Below the pieces are notes generated by a model that worked only from the letters and a program-made list of their open reading frames with translations, ran no database searches and was not told the DNA's origin. Shown here in pieces: positions 1-7,771 of a stretch of DNA of 23,414 nucleotides. How positions within the stretch are numbered: position 1 is the stretch's first letter; every line of letters begins with the position of its first letter. Source of the DNA: Brevundimonas sp. UBA986 (lineage in GTDB: Bacteria; Pseudomonadota; Alphaproteobacteria; Caulobacterales; Caulobacteraceae); contig DBBK01000063.1 of the NCBI GenBank assembly GCA_002292165.1, positions 1-23,414 on the forward strand, in the 5' to 3' direction. The position numbers and the translations under genes are program-made.

Positions 1-1
1 T

Positions 2-1864
2 GTCCCCACCGGCATGGTCCAGTGGTCCGACGAGGTCTTCCGCATTCACGGCGTCACGCGCGAGGACTTCGATCCCAACCTGGCCGGCGCCGTCGGCTTC
101 TACCATCCCGACGCGGTCGCGACCCTGACCGGGATGATCGAGAACTCCATCCTGACCGGCGAGGGCTATGAGGCGCAACTGAAGCTGATCCGCGCCGACG
201 GCTGCCTGCGCCACGTCCTGACCCAGGCCGGGACCGAGCGCGACGAGCTGGGCAAGGTCTCGGCCCTGTTCGGCGTGTTTCAGGACGTCACCGAACAGCA
301 TGAGCTGCTGGAAACCGCGCGCCGCAACGAAAGCCGCTATCGCCTGCTGGCCGAGAACGTCGACGACGTCATCACCCGCGTCCGGCTGGACGGCACCAGC
401 AAATACATCTCCCCGGCCATCAAGACCCTGCTGGGCTGGACGCTGGAGGAGATGAGCGGCCACGCTTCCGAATACGTCCACCCCGACGACCTGCCCGCCG
501 TCACCGCCGCCGTGCTGGAATCCGTCGCCACCGGCAAGTCGACGCGGCTCGAGCACCGGGCCCTGCACCGCGACGGCTCCATCGTCTGGGTCGAATGCAC
601 CTTCAAGGCCGTGGTCAGCGACCGCGGCGTGCCCGAAGCCGTCATCGTCATCCGCGGCATCGACGACCGCAAGGCGCTGGAGGCCGAGGTCATCGAGGCC
701 CGCGACCGCGCCGAGGCCGCCGCCGCCGCCAAGTCCGAATTCCTGGCCAATATGAGCCATGAGCTCCGCACGCCCCTGACCAGCGTCGTCGGCTTCTCCA
801 CCCTGTTGCAGCAGAGCGAGGCCCTGGGCGCGACCGAGCGCGGCTATGTCGACCGGATCGCCACGGCCAGCGACGCCCTGCTGGCCGTGATCAACGACAT
901 CCTCGACTATTCCAAGCTGGAGGCCGGCGCCATCGAGATGGAGCCCCGCCCCTTCAGTCCCAGGATCCTCGCCGAAGGCGCCGCCGCCATCGTCGAGACC
1001 CAGTGCCGCCTCAAGGGGCTGACGCTGGACGTCCGCATCGACCCCGACCTTCCCAACAGCCTGACCGGCGACGAGGGCCGGCTGCGTCAGGTGGTGCTCA
1101 ACTTCCTGTCCAACGCGGCCAAGTTCACGGCGAAGGGCGGCGTCACCCTGACGATGGGCGGCGCGCATTCGACTGACGGGGCCTTGCGCCTGCGCGTGGC
1201 GGTGACCGACACCGGCATCGGCATTCCGGCGGAGAAGCTGGCCCAGGTCTTCGACCGCTTCAGCCAGGCCGACGCCTCGACCACCCGCGTCTATGGCGGC
1301 ACGGGCCTGGGCCTGGCTATCTCGCGGCGCCTGATCGGCTGCATGGGCGGCGAACTGGGCGTCGACAGCGAGCCGGGCAAGGGCTCGACCTTCTGGTTCG
1401 AGGTCGATCTGGCCGCGAGCGCCGGGGCCGCTGTCGAGACGGCCGCTGGAGAGGCGAGTGAAGCCCTGACCGGCCGCATCCTCGTCGCCGACGACGCCCC
1501 GGCCAACCGCGAACTGGTCACGGCCATCCTCGGCGGTCTGGGCCTGACGGTCGACGCGGTTTGCGACGGCGCCGAGGCCGTGCAGGCGATGCAGACCGGC
1601 GCCTATGACCTCGTCCTGATGGACGTCCACATGCCGGTCATGGACGGCCTGACCGCGACGCGCGAGATTCGCCGCATGCAGGCGGGAGCCGGCGACCGCA
1701 CCCCCATCCTCGCCCTGACCGCCAACGTCCAGTCCGATCAGGTCGAGCGTTGCCGCGAAGCCGGGATGGACGACCATCTGGCCAAACCGATCCAGATCCC
1801 GGCCCTGATCGCGGCCCTGTCCCTGTGGCTGTCGCCTGAGGAGCCCGAGGCCCTGGCGGGCTGA
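2..1864 (+). CDS. PAS-PAS hybrid sensor histidine kinase with C-terminal receiver (5' end outside window)
   Basis: This is a hybrid two-component kinase: it senses through PAS domains, autophosphorylates on His and passes phosphate to its own receiver. The frame is open to the window edge and reads VPTG before the first Met at 14. That Met lies inside a PAS motif (WSDEVFRIHG), so the true start is upstream and the gene is partial. Numbering from that Met, a PAS/PAC occupies about 1-95 and a second PAS about 105-225. A short coiled linker leads to the HisKA motif with phospho-acceptor H249 (SHELRTPL). The HATPase domain has an N box near 363-372, DTGIGIP at 399 and GGTGLGLAIS at 428. The receiver spans about 490-608 with phospho-acceptor D537 (LMDVHMP) and LAKP near its end. 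No transmembrane segment is visible in this part. No cognate output regulator is adjacent, so the signal and target are unknown. The family call is firm. Confidence 0.95.
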   Translation, partial: VPTGMVQWSDEVFRIHGVTREDFDPNLAGAVGFYHPDAVATLTGMIENSILTGEGYEAQLKLIRADGCLRHVLTQAGTERDELGKVSALFGVFQDVTEQHELLETARRNESRYRLLAENVDDVITRVRLDGTSKYISPAIKTLLGWTLEEMSGHASEYVHPDDLPAVTAAVLESVATGKSTRLEHRALHRDGSIVWVECTFKAVVSDRGVPEAVIVIRGIDDRKALEAEVIEARDRAEAAAAAKSEFLANMSHELRTPLTSVVGFSTLLQQSEALGATERGYVDRIATASDALLAVINDILDYSKLEAGAIEMEPRPFSPRILAEGAAAIVETQCRLKGLTLDVRIDPDLPNSLTGDEGRLRQVVLNFLSNAAKFTAKGGVTLTMGGAHSTDGALRLRVAVTDTGIGIPAEKLAQVFDRFSQADASTTRVYGGTGLGLAISRRLIGCMGGELGVDSEPGKGSTFWFEVDLAASAGAAVETAAGEASEALTGRILVADDAPANRELVTAILGGLGLTVDAVCDGAEAVQAMQTGAYDLVLMDVHMPVMDGLTATREIRRMQAGAGDRTPILALTANVQSDQVERCREAGMDDHLAKPIQIPALIAALSLWLSPEEPEALAG

Positions 1865-1869
1865 GGTTC

Positions 1870-1888
1870 GGGGCGTTTTGTCCGCCCC
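1870..1888 (+). terminator. Possible hairpin terminator after the hybrid kinase
   Basis: A six-base perfect stem GGGGCG/CGCCCC with a seven-base loop starts five bases after the kinase stop. The T run sits in the loop and the stem is followed by C residues rather than T residues. It is therefore an imperfect intrinsic terminator at best. Confidence 0.3.
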
Positions 1889-1971
1889 CCCGTCTCGGCA
1901 TTGTCACTCGACGAACAACCTCAGGTCCGGCAGGGTGGGACCGTAGCTTCACTGTCTGTCGGAGACCCGCA

Positions 1972-2298
1972 ATGCGCCGCCTGATCGCCATCGGAACCCT
2001 CGGCCTCGCCGCCCTGCTGTCCGCCTGCGCCTCGGCGACGACCCCGCCGGCTCCGATCCGCGACCTCTCCGATCGTCTGAAGTTGGTCGAGCGCGGCTAT
2101 CCGCAGCCGGGCGGCCCGTGCTGGTTGCTGGGTGAGACCTACAAGACCACGGAACTGTTCGACGACAGCGCCGACCTTCTGGCCTGCCCACGCGAGTCCG
2201 TGCGCGATCCGCGCGTCACCTCCGTCGGCCGCCGCGTCGGCGAGTTCGAGGGCGTGATCATCTTCTCCGTGCCCCGGTCGGCGACCGCAGCGCACTGA
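1972..2298 (+). CDS. Small predicted lipoprotein, unknown function
   Basis: This 108-residue protein has a typical lipoprotein signal: MRR, a hydrophobic stretch, then the lipobox LSAC with C19 as the predicted lipidated residue. It is probably anchored in the inner or outer membrane facing the periplasm. The mature part is short and contains two further Cys residues, in GGPCW and LLACP, which could form a disulfide; I recognise no domain. The start is supported by GGAG about eight bases upstream. It is monocistronic and convergent with the next gene, whose stop lies only three bases beyond this stop. An intergenic stretch of 107 bases separates it from the kinase, so it probably has its own promoter, although I see no clear -35/-10 pair. 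The lipoprotein call is well supported and the function is unknown. Confidence 0.85.
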   Translation: MRRLIAIGTLGLAALLSACASATTPPAPIRDLSDRLKLVERGYPQPGGPCWLLGETYKTTELFDDSADLLACPRESVRDPRVTSVGRRVGEFEGVIIFSVPRSATAAH

Positions 2299-2301
2299 GG
2301 G

Positions 2302-2484
2302 TCAGCGCCGCCTGAATCTGGCCCAGACGACGGCGGCCGCCGAGGTCACCAGCAGGGCCGCGCCCAGCCCGTCCCACAGGCCGTTCTCCAGCAGCGCCCC
2401 CACCAGCCCGATGAGGGCCAGAACGCCGAGGATCAGCGGGACGCCGAACACGGCCCGGAGGCTCAGATCCTTGCCGCGCTTCAC
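2302..2484 (-). CDS. Small two-helix membrane protein, last gene of the iron-uptake operon
   Basis: This 60-residue protein starts with GTG (VKRGKDLSLR). The start overlaps the stop of the upstream PepSY gene as GTGA, which indicates translational coupling. A longer upstream extension of the frame runs through the PepSY gene in another frame and is not real. Two hydrophobic segments (about 11-32 and 38-54) are separated by a short ENGLWDG loop, and it ends with basic FRRR, consistent with two membrane-spanning helices and a cytoplasmic tail. Similar small proteins follow PepSY-type genes in TonB-receptor operons of related bacteria. This is general knowledge of the arrangement and not a family match I can verify. 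It may be a partner of the PepSY membrane protein in handling iron delivered by the receptor. The biochemical role is unknown. Confidence 0.8.
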   Translation of the reverse strand: MKRGKDLSLRAVFGVPLILGVLALIGLVGALLENGLWDGLGAALLVTSAAAVVWARFRRR

Positions 2485-3572
2485 GCCTTGCGCCCCCTCT
2501 TCTTCGCCAGCCACAGATAGAGGCCGGACCCGAGGATGACGATCGTCGCGAGGTCCAGCAGGCCCCAGACGATCTTCAGCCCCAGTCCGCCGTAGTCGCC
2601 GAAATGCAGCGGCTGCGACAGGCTCAGCGCCTTCACATACCAGGGCGTCGGAGCCACGGCCGCCAGCTCCCCGGTCCGCACATCGATCAGGGCCGGCGTC
2701 GTCAGATGGGCGGTCAGCGGCGTGTCGCCGTGGAAGAAGACCGCATAGTGGTGATCCGTCGAATAGTCGGTGCCGGGAAAGGCCACGAACTGCAGCGTCT
2801 TGCCCGGCAGGGCCTGCTTCGCCCGCGCCACCGCCTGATCCAGCGAGGCCCGCTCGCCGGTCGCGACGGGCGCTGCATATTCCGCCGTCAGTTCCTTCAG
2901 CGCCGTGTTCTTCCAGACCGTCAGGATGGGCGTGGCCAGGGTGTTCACCACCCCTGTCAGCCCGACCACCGTCACCCAGGCCACGGTGACGATGCCCAGA
3001 AGATTGTGCCAGTCCAGCCATCGCGTCCGCGCCGCCTTCTCCAGCCTCAGCGTCCCGAACGGCAGCCTGCGCATGAAGGGGGCGTAGAGAACCACCCCCG
3101 AAACGACGGCCGCGATCAGCAACAGACCCATGACCCCCAGGAACAGCATCCCGGACAGACCCAGAAACATGTCCGTATGAAGCTGCAGCAGGAACTCCAG
3201 CAGCGGATGGCCCGCGACCGGCGGAGCGGGATCGCCGGTCGTCTGGTCGATCGGCTGGAAGTGGAAGGCGGTCGCCGGACCATCCGCGGGCCGGCTGGTG
3301 ACGTTCACCACCGGCCGGTCTTCGTCGAAGCTCATGAAGGCGGGCACATCGCCCGGCTCCCGCGCCAGCGCCGTGGCCAGAACCTCGTCGAGGTTCTTCT
3401 TCGGCGCATTGGGGTCGGCCGCCTGCCAGCTCTGGTCGAGCAACAGATGGTTCAGCTCATGCGTAAAGACCAGCGGCAGGCCGGTCAGACACAGCATCAG
3501 CAGAAAGGCGGTCGAGACCAGGCTCGACCATTTGTGAACCCAGGACCAGGCGCGGATCGTGCCGGGTTTCAT
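2481..3572 (-). CDS. PepSY-associated transmembrane protein (putative ferric-siderophore reductase type)
   Basis: This 363-residue inner-membrane protein belongs to the PepSY_TM family, several members of which act in reducing or releasing iron from imported siderophores. The start is MKPGTIRAWSWVHKW. It lies five bases after the receptor stop and has GAGGCGG directly upstream; 32 extra codons in the longest frame fall inside the receptor gene and are rejected. Four hydrophobic segments are visible: about 17-37, 135-165, 187-215 and near 335-355. Between the second-last and last segments is a periplasmic PepSY-like region. Membrane-proximal His residues, in WVHKW, LQLHTDMF, DWHNLLG and QPLHFGDYGG, are candidate heme or metal ligands, as is usual in the family. 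It sits between a TonB-dependent receptor and a small membrane protein, which supports a role in iron uptake. Reductase activity is inferred. Confidence 0.88.
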   Translation of the reverse strand: MKPGTIRAWSWVHKWSSLVSTAFLLMLCLTGLPLVFTHELNHLLLDQSWQAADPNAPKKNLDEVLATALAREPGDVPAFMSFDEDRPVVNVTSRPADGPATAFHFQPIDQTTGDPAPPVAGHPLLEFLLQLHTDMFLGLSGMLFLGVMGLLLIAAVVSGVVLYAPFMRRLPFGTLRLEKAARTRWLDWHNLLGIVTVAWVTVVGLTGVVNTLATPILTVWKNTALKELTAEYAAPVATGERASLDQAVARAKQALPGKTLQFVAFPGTDYSTDHHYAVFFHGDTPLTAHLTTPALIDVRTGELAAVAPTPWYVKALSLSQPLHFGDYGGLGLKIVWGLLDLATIVILGSGLYLWLAKKRGRKA

Positions 3573-3577
3573 CCGCC

Positions 3578-5731
3578 TCAGAAGTCCGTCGAGATCGAGA
3601 CCCGCAGGGTGCGCGGCGCGCCCAGCGTCAGATAGTTGGCGCCCGGATAGCCGCCGACGGCGACCCACTGATCCTTGTCGGCCAGGTTTTCGACCCGGGC
3701 GCGCAGGGTGACCGGCTGGTCGGCGACGCTCATCTCATAACGGACGCCGGCGTCGAAACGGGTCCAGCTGTCCAGCTGGACGGTGTTGGCCGCATTGACC
3801 TCCTGCTCGCCGGTATAGACGGCGCGGCCTTCCAGCGTCAGGCCGGTGACCTGGGGCACATCCCACTCGACATTGACGTTGCCCTGGAAGTCCGGAACCC
3901 CGATCGGACGGGCGCCGCCCTCGACCTCGGCGTCCAGCCAGGTCAGGCCGCCCAGAAGGCGCAGGCCCTCGACCGGCTCACCGAAGACGCTGAGCTCGAC
4001 GCCCTGGTTCTGCTGCTCGCCGCCCGCGCCATAGGTCCCCGCCGTCGCGCTGGTCGCGGTGAAGAGTTCGGTCTGGAGCGTGGTGCGGAACAGGCTGATC
4101 GAACCGCCGAAGGTCCCGGCGTCATATTTGGCGCCGACCTCGACCTGTTCGCCGACGAACGGATCCAGCACCTCGCCGGCGTTCGTGACTGTCAGGCCGT
4201 TGACCACGGCGGGGGCGATTTTCCCGGGGATCAGGGCCTCGGCGTAGTTGGCGTAGAGGGAGACCCGATCGACCGGCTTGTACACCACCGCCAAGGCCGG
4301 GGTGACAGCGTCGCCGTCATAGGACGAGCCCAGGGCGCCGGTGTTGTAGTCGTAGGTGCGGGTTTTGATGCTCTGATAGCGGACGCCGGCCGTGACCAGC
4401 AGCTTGCCGTCCAGGAAGGACAGCATGTCGGCCAAGGCCAGGCTGGAGTTGTCGACACGCTCGGTCACATGCGGGTTCGACGGGTCGCCGCCGACGAAGA
4501 AGTCAGCCGCCGGCTGGGCCACGGCGACTGGGTTGGACAGGGTCCCGGCGGAGAAGCCCGCGAAGCTGGAGAAGGCATAGGCGTTCCTCGACTTCGACTG
4601 CACCTGCGAGGCCGAGGCCACGATCCGGTGCCCGACGGAGCCGGTGGTTAGCTCGGCGCGCAGGCCGACGTCACCGGACCAGACGGTGTCCTCACGCGTA
4701 TTGTCGAAACGGTAGGCGGTCAGATTGCCGCTGGCGTCGACATTGGGGTTGGCCAGGACATTGGCCTCCTTGCCCTGACGGCCGCCGAAGGCCGCCCAGG
4801 CGGTGACGCTGTCGGTCAGGTCGAACTCGCCACGGGCCACGCCGAAGACCTGCTTCTCGTCCGTATAGGTCCAGGGCTGGGCGTAGTTGACGTCGGCCGA
4901 GGGCGCGGCCGGAACGGCGCCGGACGGCGTCACGGTCGGACGCGGAGCGTCGATGTGGTGGTCCTGATAACCGATGTCGGCTGAGAAGCGGGCGCGGTCG
5001 CCGCGGCGGTCCAGACCCAGGCCGATGGCGGTCAGCTGGCGGTCCTCGCCGTCCACCGTGCTCTCGCCGTCGCGGCGGACCAGGTTCAGACGGGCGCCGT
5101 ATTCATTGTCGGCGCCGAAACGGCGGGCGACATCGCCGGCCAGATAGAGTTCGCCGCCGCCCTCGACCCCGGCCGTCAACCGCGTCAGGGGCTCGTTCCC
5201 GGCCCGCTTGGGCATCAGGTTGAAGGCGCCGCCGACGCCCGAGCCGCCCGGCGCCGCGCCGTTCAGGAAGGCGGTCGCGCCGTGGAAGACCTCGACCCGC
5301 TCCAGGAACTCCGACGCCACGAACTGGCGCGGCAGGATGCCGTAGAGACCGTTATAGGTCATGTCGTCCGAATAGACCGGGAAGCCGCGGATGACGTACA
5401 GCTCCTGGAAATTCCCGAAGCCCTTGGACACCCGCACCGCCGGATCGTTCTGCAGCACGTCGCCGACGCTGCGGCTCTGCTGGTTGCGCGACAGCTCTTC
5501 CGTATAGGCGGTGGTGGCGAACGGTGTGTCCATCACCCCCAGCGAGCCGAACAGACCGACCCGGCCGCCCCGCGCCACCTGCCCGCCGGCATAGGGAGAG
5601 GTCAGGGTGACCTGCGAGCCCGTGACGATGACCTCTTCCAGCTCGGTCGTCTCTTGCGTCGCGGTCTGGGCCAGGGCGGGACCGGCGAGGCCGAGAGCAC
5701 AGCAGGAGGCGAGGAGCACGGAACGGAACAT
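3578..5731 (-). CDS. TonB-dependent siderophore receptor
   Basis: This 717-residue outer-membrane receptor imports an iron chelate using TonB energy. The start is MFRSVLLASCCALGLAGPALA, a clean signal peptide with cleavage after ALA; about 97 upstream codons in the frame are rejected. A TonB-box-like EEVIVTG follows maturation. The plug domain includes the typical segments VGDVLQNDPAVRV, YVIRGFPV, RVEVFHGATAFLNGAAPGG and GGAFNLMPKRA. The beta-barrel follows and the protein ends in Phe (SISTDF), as outer-membrane barrels usually do. The plug style is that of ferric-siderophore receptors, and the length is normal for the family. The chelate cannot be deduced from sequence. A PepSY membrane protein begins five bases downstream, and a Fur-box-like site lies about 33 bases upstream of the start, so iron repression is likely. 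No strong Shine-Dalgarno is visible. Confidence 0.95.
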   Translation of the reverse strand: MFRSVLLASCCALGLAGPALAQTATQETTELEEVIVTGSQVTLTSPYAGGQVARGGRVGLFGSLGVMDTPFATTAYTEELSRNQQSRSVGDVLQNDPAVRVSKGFGNFQELYVIRGFPVYSDDMTYNGLYGILPRQFVASEFLERVEVFHGATAFLNGAAPGGSGVGGAFNLMPKRAGNEPLTRLTAGVEGGGELYLAGDVARRFGADNEYGARLNLVRRDGESTVDGEDRQLTAIGLGLDRRGDRARFSADIGYQDHHIDAPRPTVTPSGAVPAAPSADVNYAQPWTYTDEKQVFGVARGEFDLTDSVTAWAAFGGRQGKEANVLANPNVDASGNLTAYRFDNTREDTVWSGDVGLRAELTTGSVGHRIVASASQVQSKSRNAYAFSSFAGFSAGTLSNPVAVAQPAADFFVGGDPSNPHVTERVDNSSLALADMLSFLDGKLLVTAGVRYQSIKTRTYDYNTGALGSSYDGDAVTPALAVVYKPVDRVSLYANYAEALIPGKIAPAVVNGLTVTNAGEVLDPFVGEQVEVGAKYDAGTFGGSISLFRTTLQTELFTATSATAGTYGAGGEQQNQGVELSVFGEPVEGLRLLGGLTWLDAEVEGGARPIGVPDFQGNVNVEWDVPQVTGLTLEGRAVYTGEQEVNAANTVQLDSWTRFDAGVRYEMSVADQPVTLRARVENLADKDQWVAVGGYPGANYLTLGAPRTLRVSISTDF

Positions 5732-5763
5732 GGAGGCGACTTTCTGCAGGTCGGGGGAGGACC

Positions 5764-5782
5764 AATAATGAGAATGTGTCGC
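5764..5782. promoter_or_regulatory. Fur-box-like operator upstream of the siderophore receptor
   Basis: The 19 bases AATAATGAGAATGTGTCGC match the classical Fur box GATAATGATAATCATTATC at 12 of 19 positions by eye. The left half, ATAATGAGAAT, is nearly perfect and the right half is degenerate. The site lies 33-51 bases upstream of the receptor ATG, in an A+T-rich island in otherwise very GC-rich DNA, as expected for a repressor site overlapping a promoter. Binding is inferred. Confidence 0.55.
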
Positions 5783-5835
5783 AGTATCCGAACAGCCTGC
5801 GCCATTCAAGGCCGCCACGGCGTCGCGGGGCGTAT

Positions 5836-6309
5836 TCAACCTTCGGAGGCGGGCGCTTTCGGGGCCCGATAGTTGTGGGTCGCCGTCCCGTCCATGACTT
5901 CGAGCATGTATTCGGTGTCGGACCGGCCGGCGAACCAGTCCGCGACCCGGGTCCGGGCGCGGGCGACGAAGGCCTCGCCGGCGGGACTCAGGGGACGGTT
6001 CCGATCGTCTTCCCCGTCCCACCCCGCGACGGGGTCCAGTCCCCGGGCATGAGAGATCACCAGCCCCCGGGCGAACTCCATGATCCGCGCCCGGCCGCGC
6101 GGATTGTCGTCCCCATCCATGCAGAGCTCAAGATAGCGCTGGAACGGCCCGGCCAGCACAGCGTCTGAACTGAGCCAGCCGCAGTCCCAGGCGGCACGAC
6201 ACAGGTCCGTATAGGTGTTGATGGCCGACCAATCGGGCTCGACCGGAACCGGCTTGTGCGGCCAGAACCAGTATTTCAGCCAGGCCACAAAGCGTGCCCC
6301 CGGGTTCAT
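5836..6309 (-). CDS. Hypothetical protein of 157 residues, coupled to the GFA gene
   Basis: I do not recognise a family. The start ATG (MNPGARFVAWLKYWFW) overlaps the stop of the upstream GFA gene as ATGA, so it is probably translated by coupling; the extra N-terminal codons in the longest frame lie in the GFA gene. The N-terminus has one short aromatic/hydrophobic patch (FVAWLKYWFW) that is too short and too close to prolines to be a clear membrane helix. The rest is soluble-looking, with several Trp residues and acidic runs such as DGDDN and DGEDD. It has no Cys motif and no nucleotide-binding loop. It is the last gene of the minus-strand run that begins with the alcohol dehydrogenase, and about 100 bases separate it from the receptor start. 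Expression with the GFA protein is likely from the overlap; the function is unknown. Confidence 0.8.
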   Translation of the reverse strand: MNPGARFVAWLKYWFWPHKPVPVEPDWSAINTYTDLCRAAWDCGWLSSDAVLAGPFQRYLELCMDGDDNPRGRARIMEFARGLVISHARGLDPVAGWDGEDDRNRPLSPAGEAFVARARTRVADWFAGRSDTEYMLEVMDGTATHNYRAPKAPASEG

Positions 6310-6713
6310 TCGGGATCCTTGTCCCAGACCTGCACCGTCTCGGGCAGGGACACCCACGGATGGCGCCGGCTGTCGTAGACGCTGTCCGACGGCGGCGGGA
6401 AGGTCGGGTCGGCGAAGGCCCCGACGGAGATGCTCACCGACCGGTCCTCGAACCCCTCCTCCGTATGGAAGACGTTGGAGCCGCAGACGGGGCAGAAGCG
6501 GAAGCGGAACCTCGCCCCCTGATCCCCCGTCCGCACATATTCGGTGGCCCGTCCGCTCATCGACCAGGAGCCGCGAAACCCGGCCAGTGTGGCGAAGACG
6601 CTGCCCGTCCGTCGCTGGCAGGACAGACAGTGACACACCCCCACCCCGCGAGGCTCGCCCTCGACGGTGATGCTGAGCTGTCCGCAGTCGCAGGAGGCGG
6701 TTCGGCTGGTCAT
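6306..6713 (-). CDS. GFA-family zinc protein (glutathione-dependent formaldehyde-activating enzyme-like)
   Basis: This 135-residue protein carries the zinc-ligand pattern of the GFA/CENP-V family: C8-x-C10-G near the N-terminus, C27-H-C29-x2-C32, and C74-P-V-C77-G-S. The founding member accelerates the spontaneous addition of formaldehyde to glutathione, but most paralogs have no demonstrated substrate, so only the fold and metal binding can be stated firmly. Length is normal for the short members. It lies 49 bases after the stop of the second aldo/keto reductase on the same strand and overlaps the next gene by four bases. A role in handling small aldehydes fits the neighbouring dehydrogenases and reductases but is inferred. 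The Shine-Dalgarno before the ATG is weak. Confidence 0.9.
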   Translation of the reverse strand: MTSRTASCDCGQLSITVEGEPRGVGVCHCLSCQRRTGSVFATLAGFRGSWSMSGRATEYVRTGDQGARFRFRFCPVCGSNVFHTEEGFEDRSVSISVGAFADPTFPPPSDSVYDSRRHPWVSLPETVQVWDKDPE

Positions 6714-6762
6714 GCCGTCGATATAGGACGCCTTTCCCGAACCGCCTCCCCTCAGACTGGAA

Positions 6763-7758
6763 TCAACGGTCGATCATCTTCTGCTGGGCCGGCGCATAGC
6801 GGTCGCCGGTCACCTGAAGCGTCGCCGAGGCGGTGTTCAGGGCCTCGACATCCTCCGCCGTCATCTCGACGGTCGCGCCGCCGAGGTTCTCCTCCAGCCG
6901 GTGGAGTTTGGTCGTGCCCGGGATCGGGACAATCGACGGCTCCTGGGCCAGCAGCCAGGCCAGGGCGATCTGGGCGGGAGTGGCGCCCTTCTGTCTGGCG
7001 AAGGCCTCGACGAGATCGAGAAGAGCCTGGTTGGCGTCACGGTTTTCAGGCTGGAACCGGGGCAGTGTGCTGCGGAAATCGCCCTTGTCGAAGGTCTCGT
7101 CGGCCTTGATCGCCCCGGTCAGGAAACCCTTTCCGAGCGGGCTGAAGGGCACGAAGCCGATGCCCAGTTCCGCCAGCGCCGGCAGGATCTCCGCCTCCGG
7201 CTCGCGCCACCACAGGGAGTATTCGCTCTGCAGGGCCGCGACCGGCTGGACCGCATGGGCACGCCGGATCGTCTGAACGCCGGCCTCCGACAGGCCGAAC
7301 GCCTTGACCTTGCCCTCGGCGATCAGGTCGCGGACGGTTCCGGCGACGTCCTCGATCGGAACCTCGGGATCGACGCGGTGCTGATAGAGCAGGTCGATGG
7401 TCTCGATTCCCAGCCGCGACAGGGACCCTTCGACGGCCTTGCGGATATGGTCCGGGCGACTGTTCAGCCCGCCGGTCGGGGCCGAACCAGGCTCCAGGGC
7501 GAAACCGAACTTGGTGGCGATCACGACCTGATCGCGGAACGGCGCCAGGGCCTCGCCGACCACGCTCTCGTTGACGAAGGGGCCATAGACCTCGGCCGTG
7601 TCGAAGAAGGTCACGCCGCGCTCGGCCGCCGCGCGGATCAGGGCGATGGCCTCCTTCGTCTCCGTCGCCGGGCCGAAGCCGAAGCTCAGCCCCATACAGC
7701 CGAGGCCGAGGGCCGAGACTTCCAGATCGCCGAGTTTGCGTGTGGGGAGGGTGGTCAT
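6763..7758 (-). CDS. Aldo/keto reductase, second of a tandem pair
   Basis: This 331-residue NADPH-type aldo/keto reductase has a TIM-barrel fold and probably reduces aldehydes or ketones to alcohols. The catalytic tetrad is intact: D53 (FFDTAEVYGP), Y58, K83 (IATKFGF) and H127 (YQHRVDP). The cofactor-binding end has the usual VPIPGTTKLHRLEEN. Length is normal. The start is preceded by GGAG at good spacing, and only 13 bases separate it from the stop of the paralogous reductase upstream. The two proteins are collinear and well over half identical by eye, indicating tandem duplication. The strongest divergence is around residues 85-97 and in the last 25 residues, where substrate specificity often differs. 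The physiological substrate is unknown; it is probably co-transcribed from the alcohol dehydrogenase promoter. Confidence 0.95.
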   Translation of the reverse strand: MTTLPTRKLGDLEVSALGLGCMGLSFGFGPATETKEAIALIRAAAERGVTFFDTAEVYGPFVNESVVGEALAPFRDQVVIATKFGFALEPGSAPTGGLNSRPDHIRKAVEGSLSRLGIETIDLLYQHRVDPEVPIEDVAGTVRDLIAEGKVKAFGLSEAGVQTIRRAHAVQPVAALQSEYSLWWREPEAEILPALAELGIGFVPFSPLGKGFLTGAIKADETFDKGDFRSTLPRFQPENRDANQALLDLVEAFARQKGATPAQIALAWLLAQEPSIVPIPGTTKLHRLEENLGGATVEMTAEDVEALNTASATLQVTGDRYAPAQQKMIDR

Positions 7759-7771
7759 TGGGAAACTCCGA

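Noticed and set aside
2604..3635. 343-codon plus-strand frame opposite the PepSY gene
   Set aside because: It is Arg/Gln/His-rich low-complexity translation opposite a recognised membrane protein.
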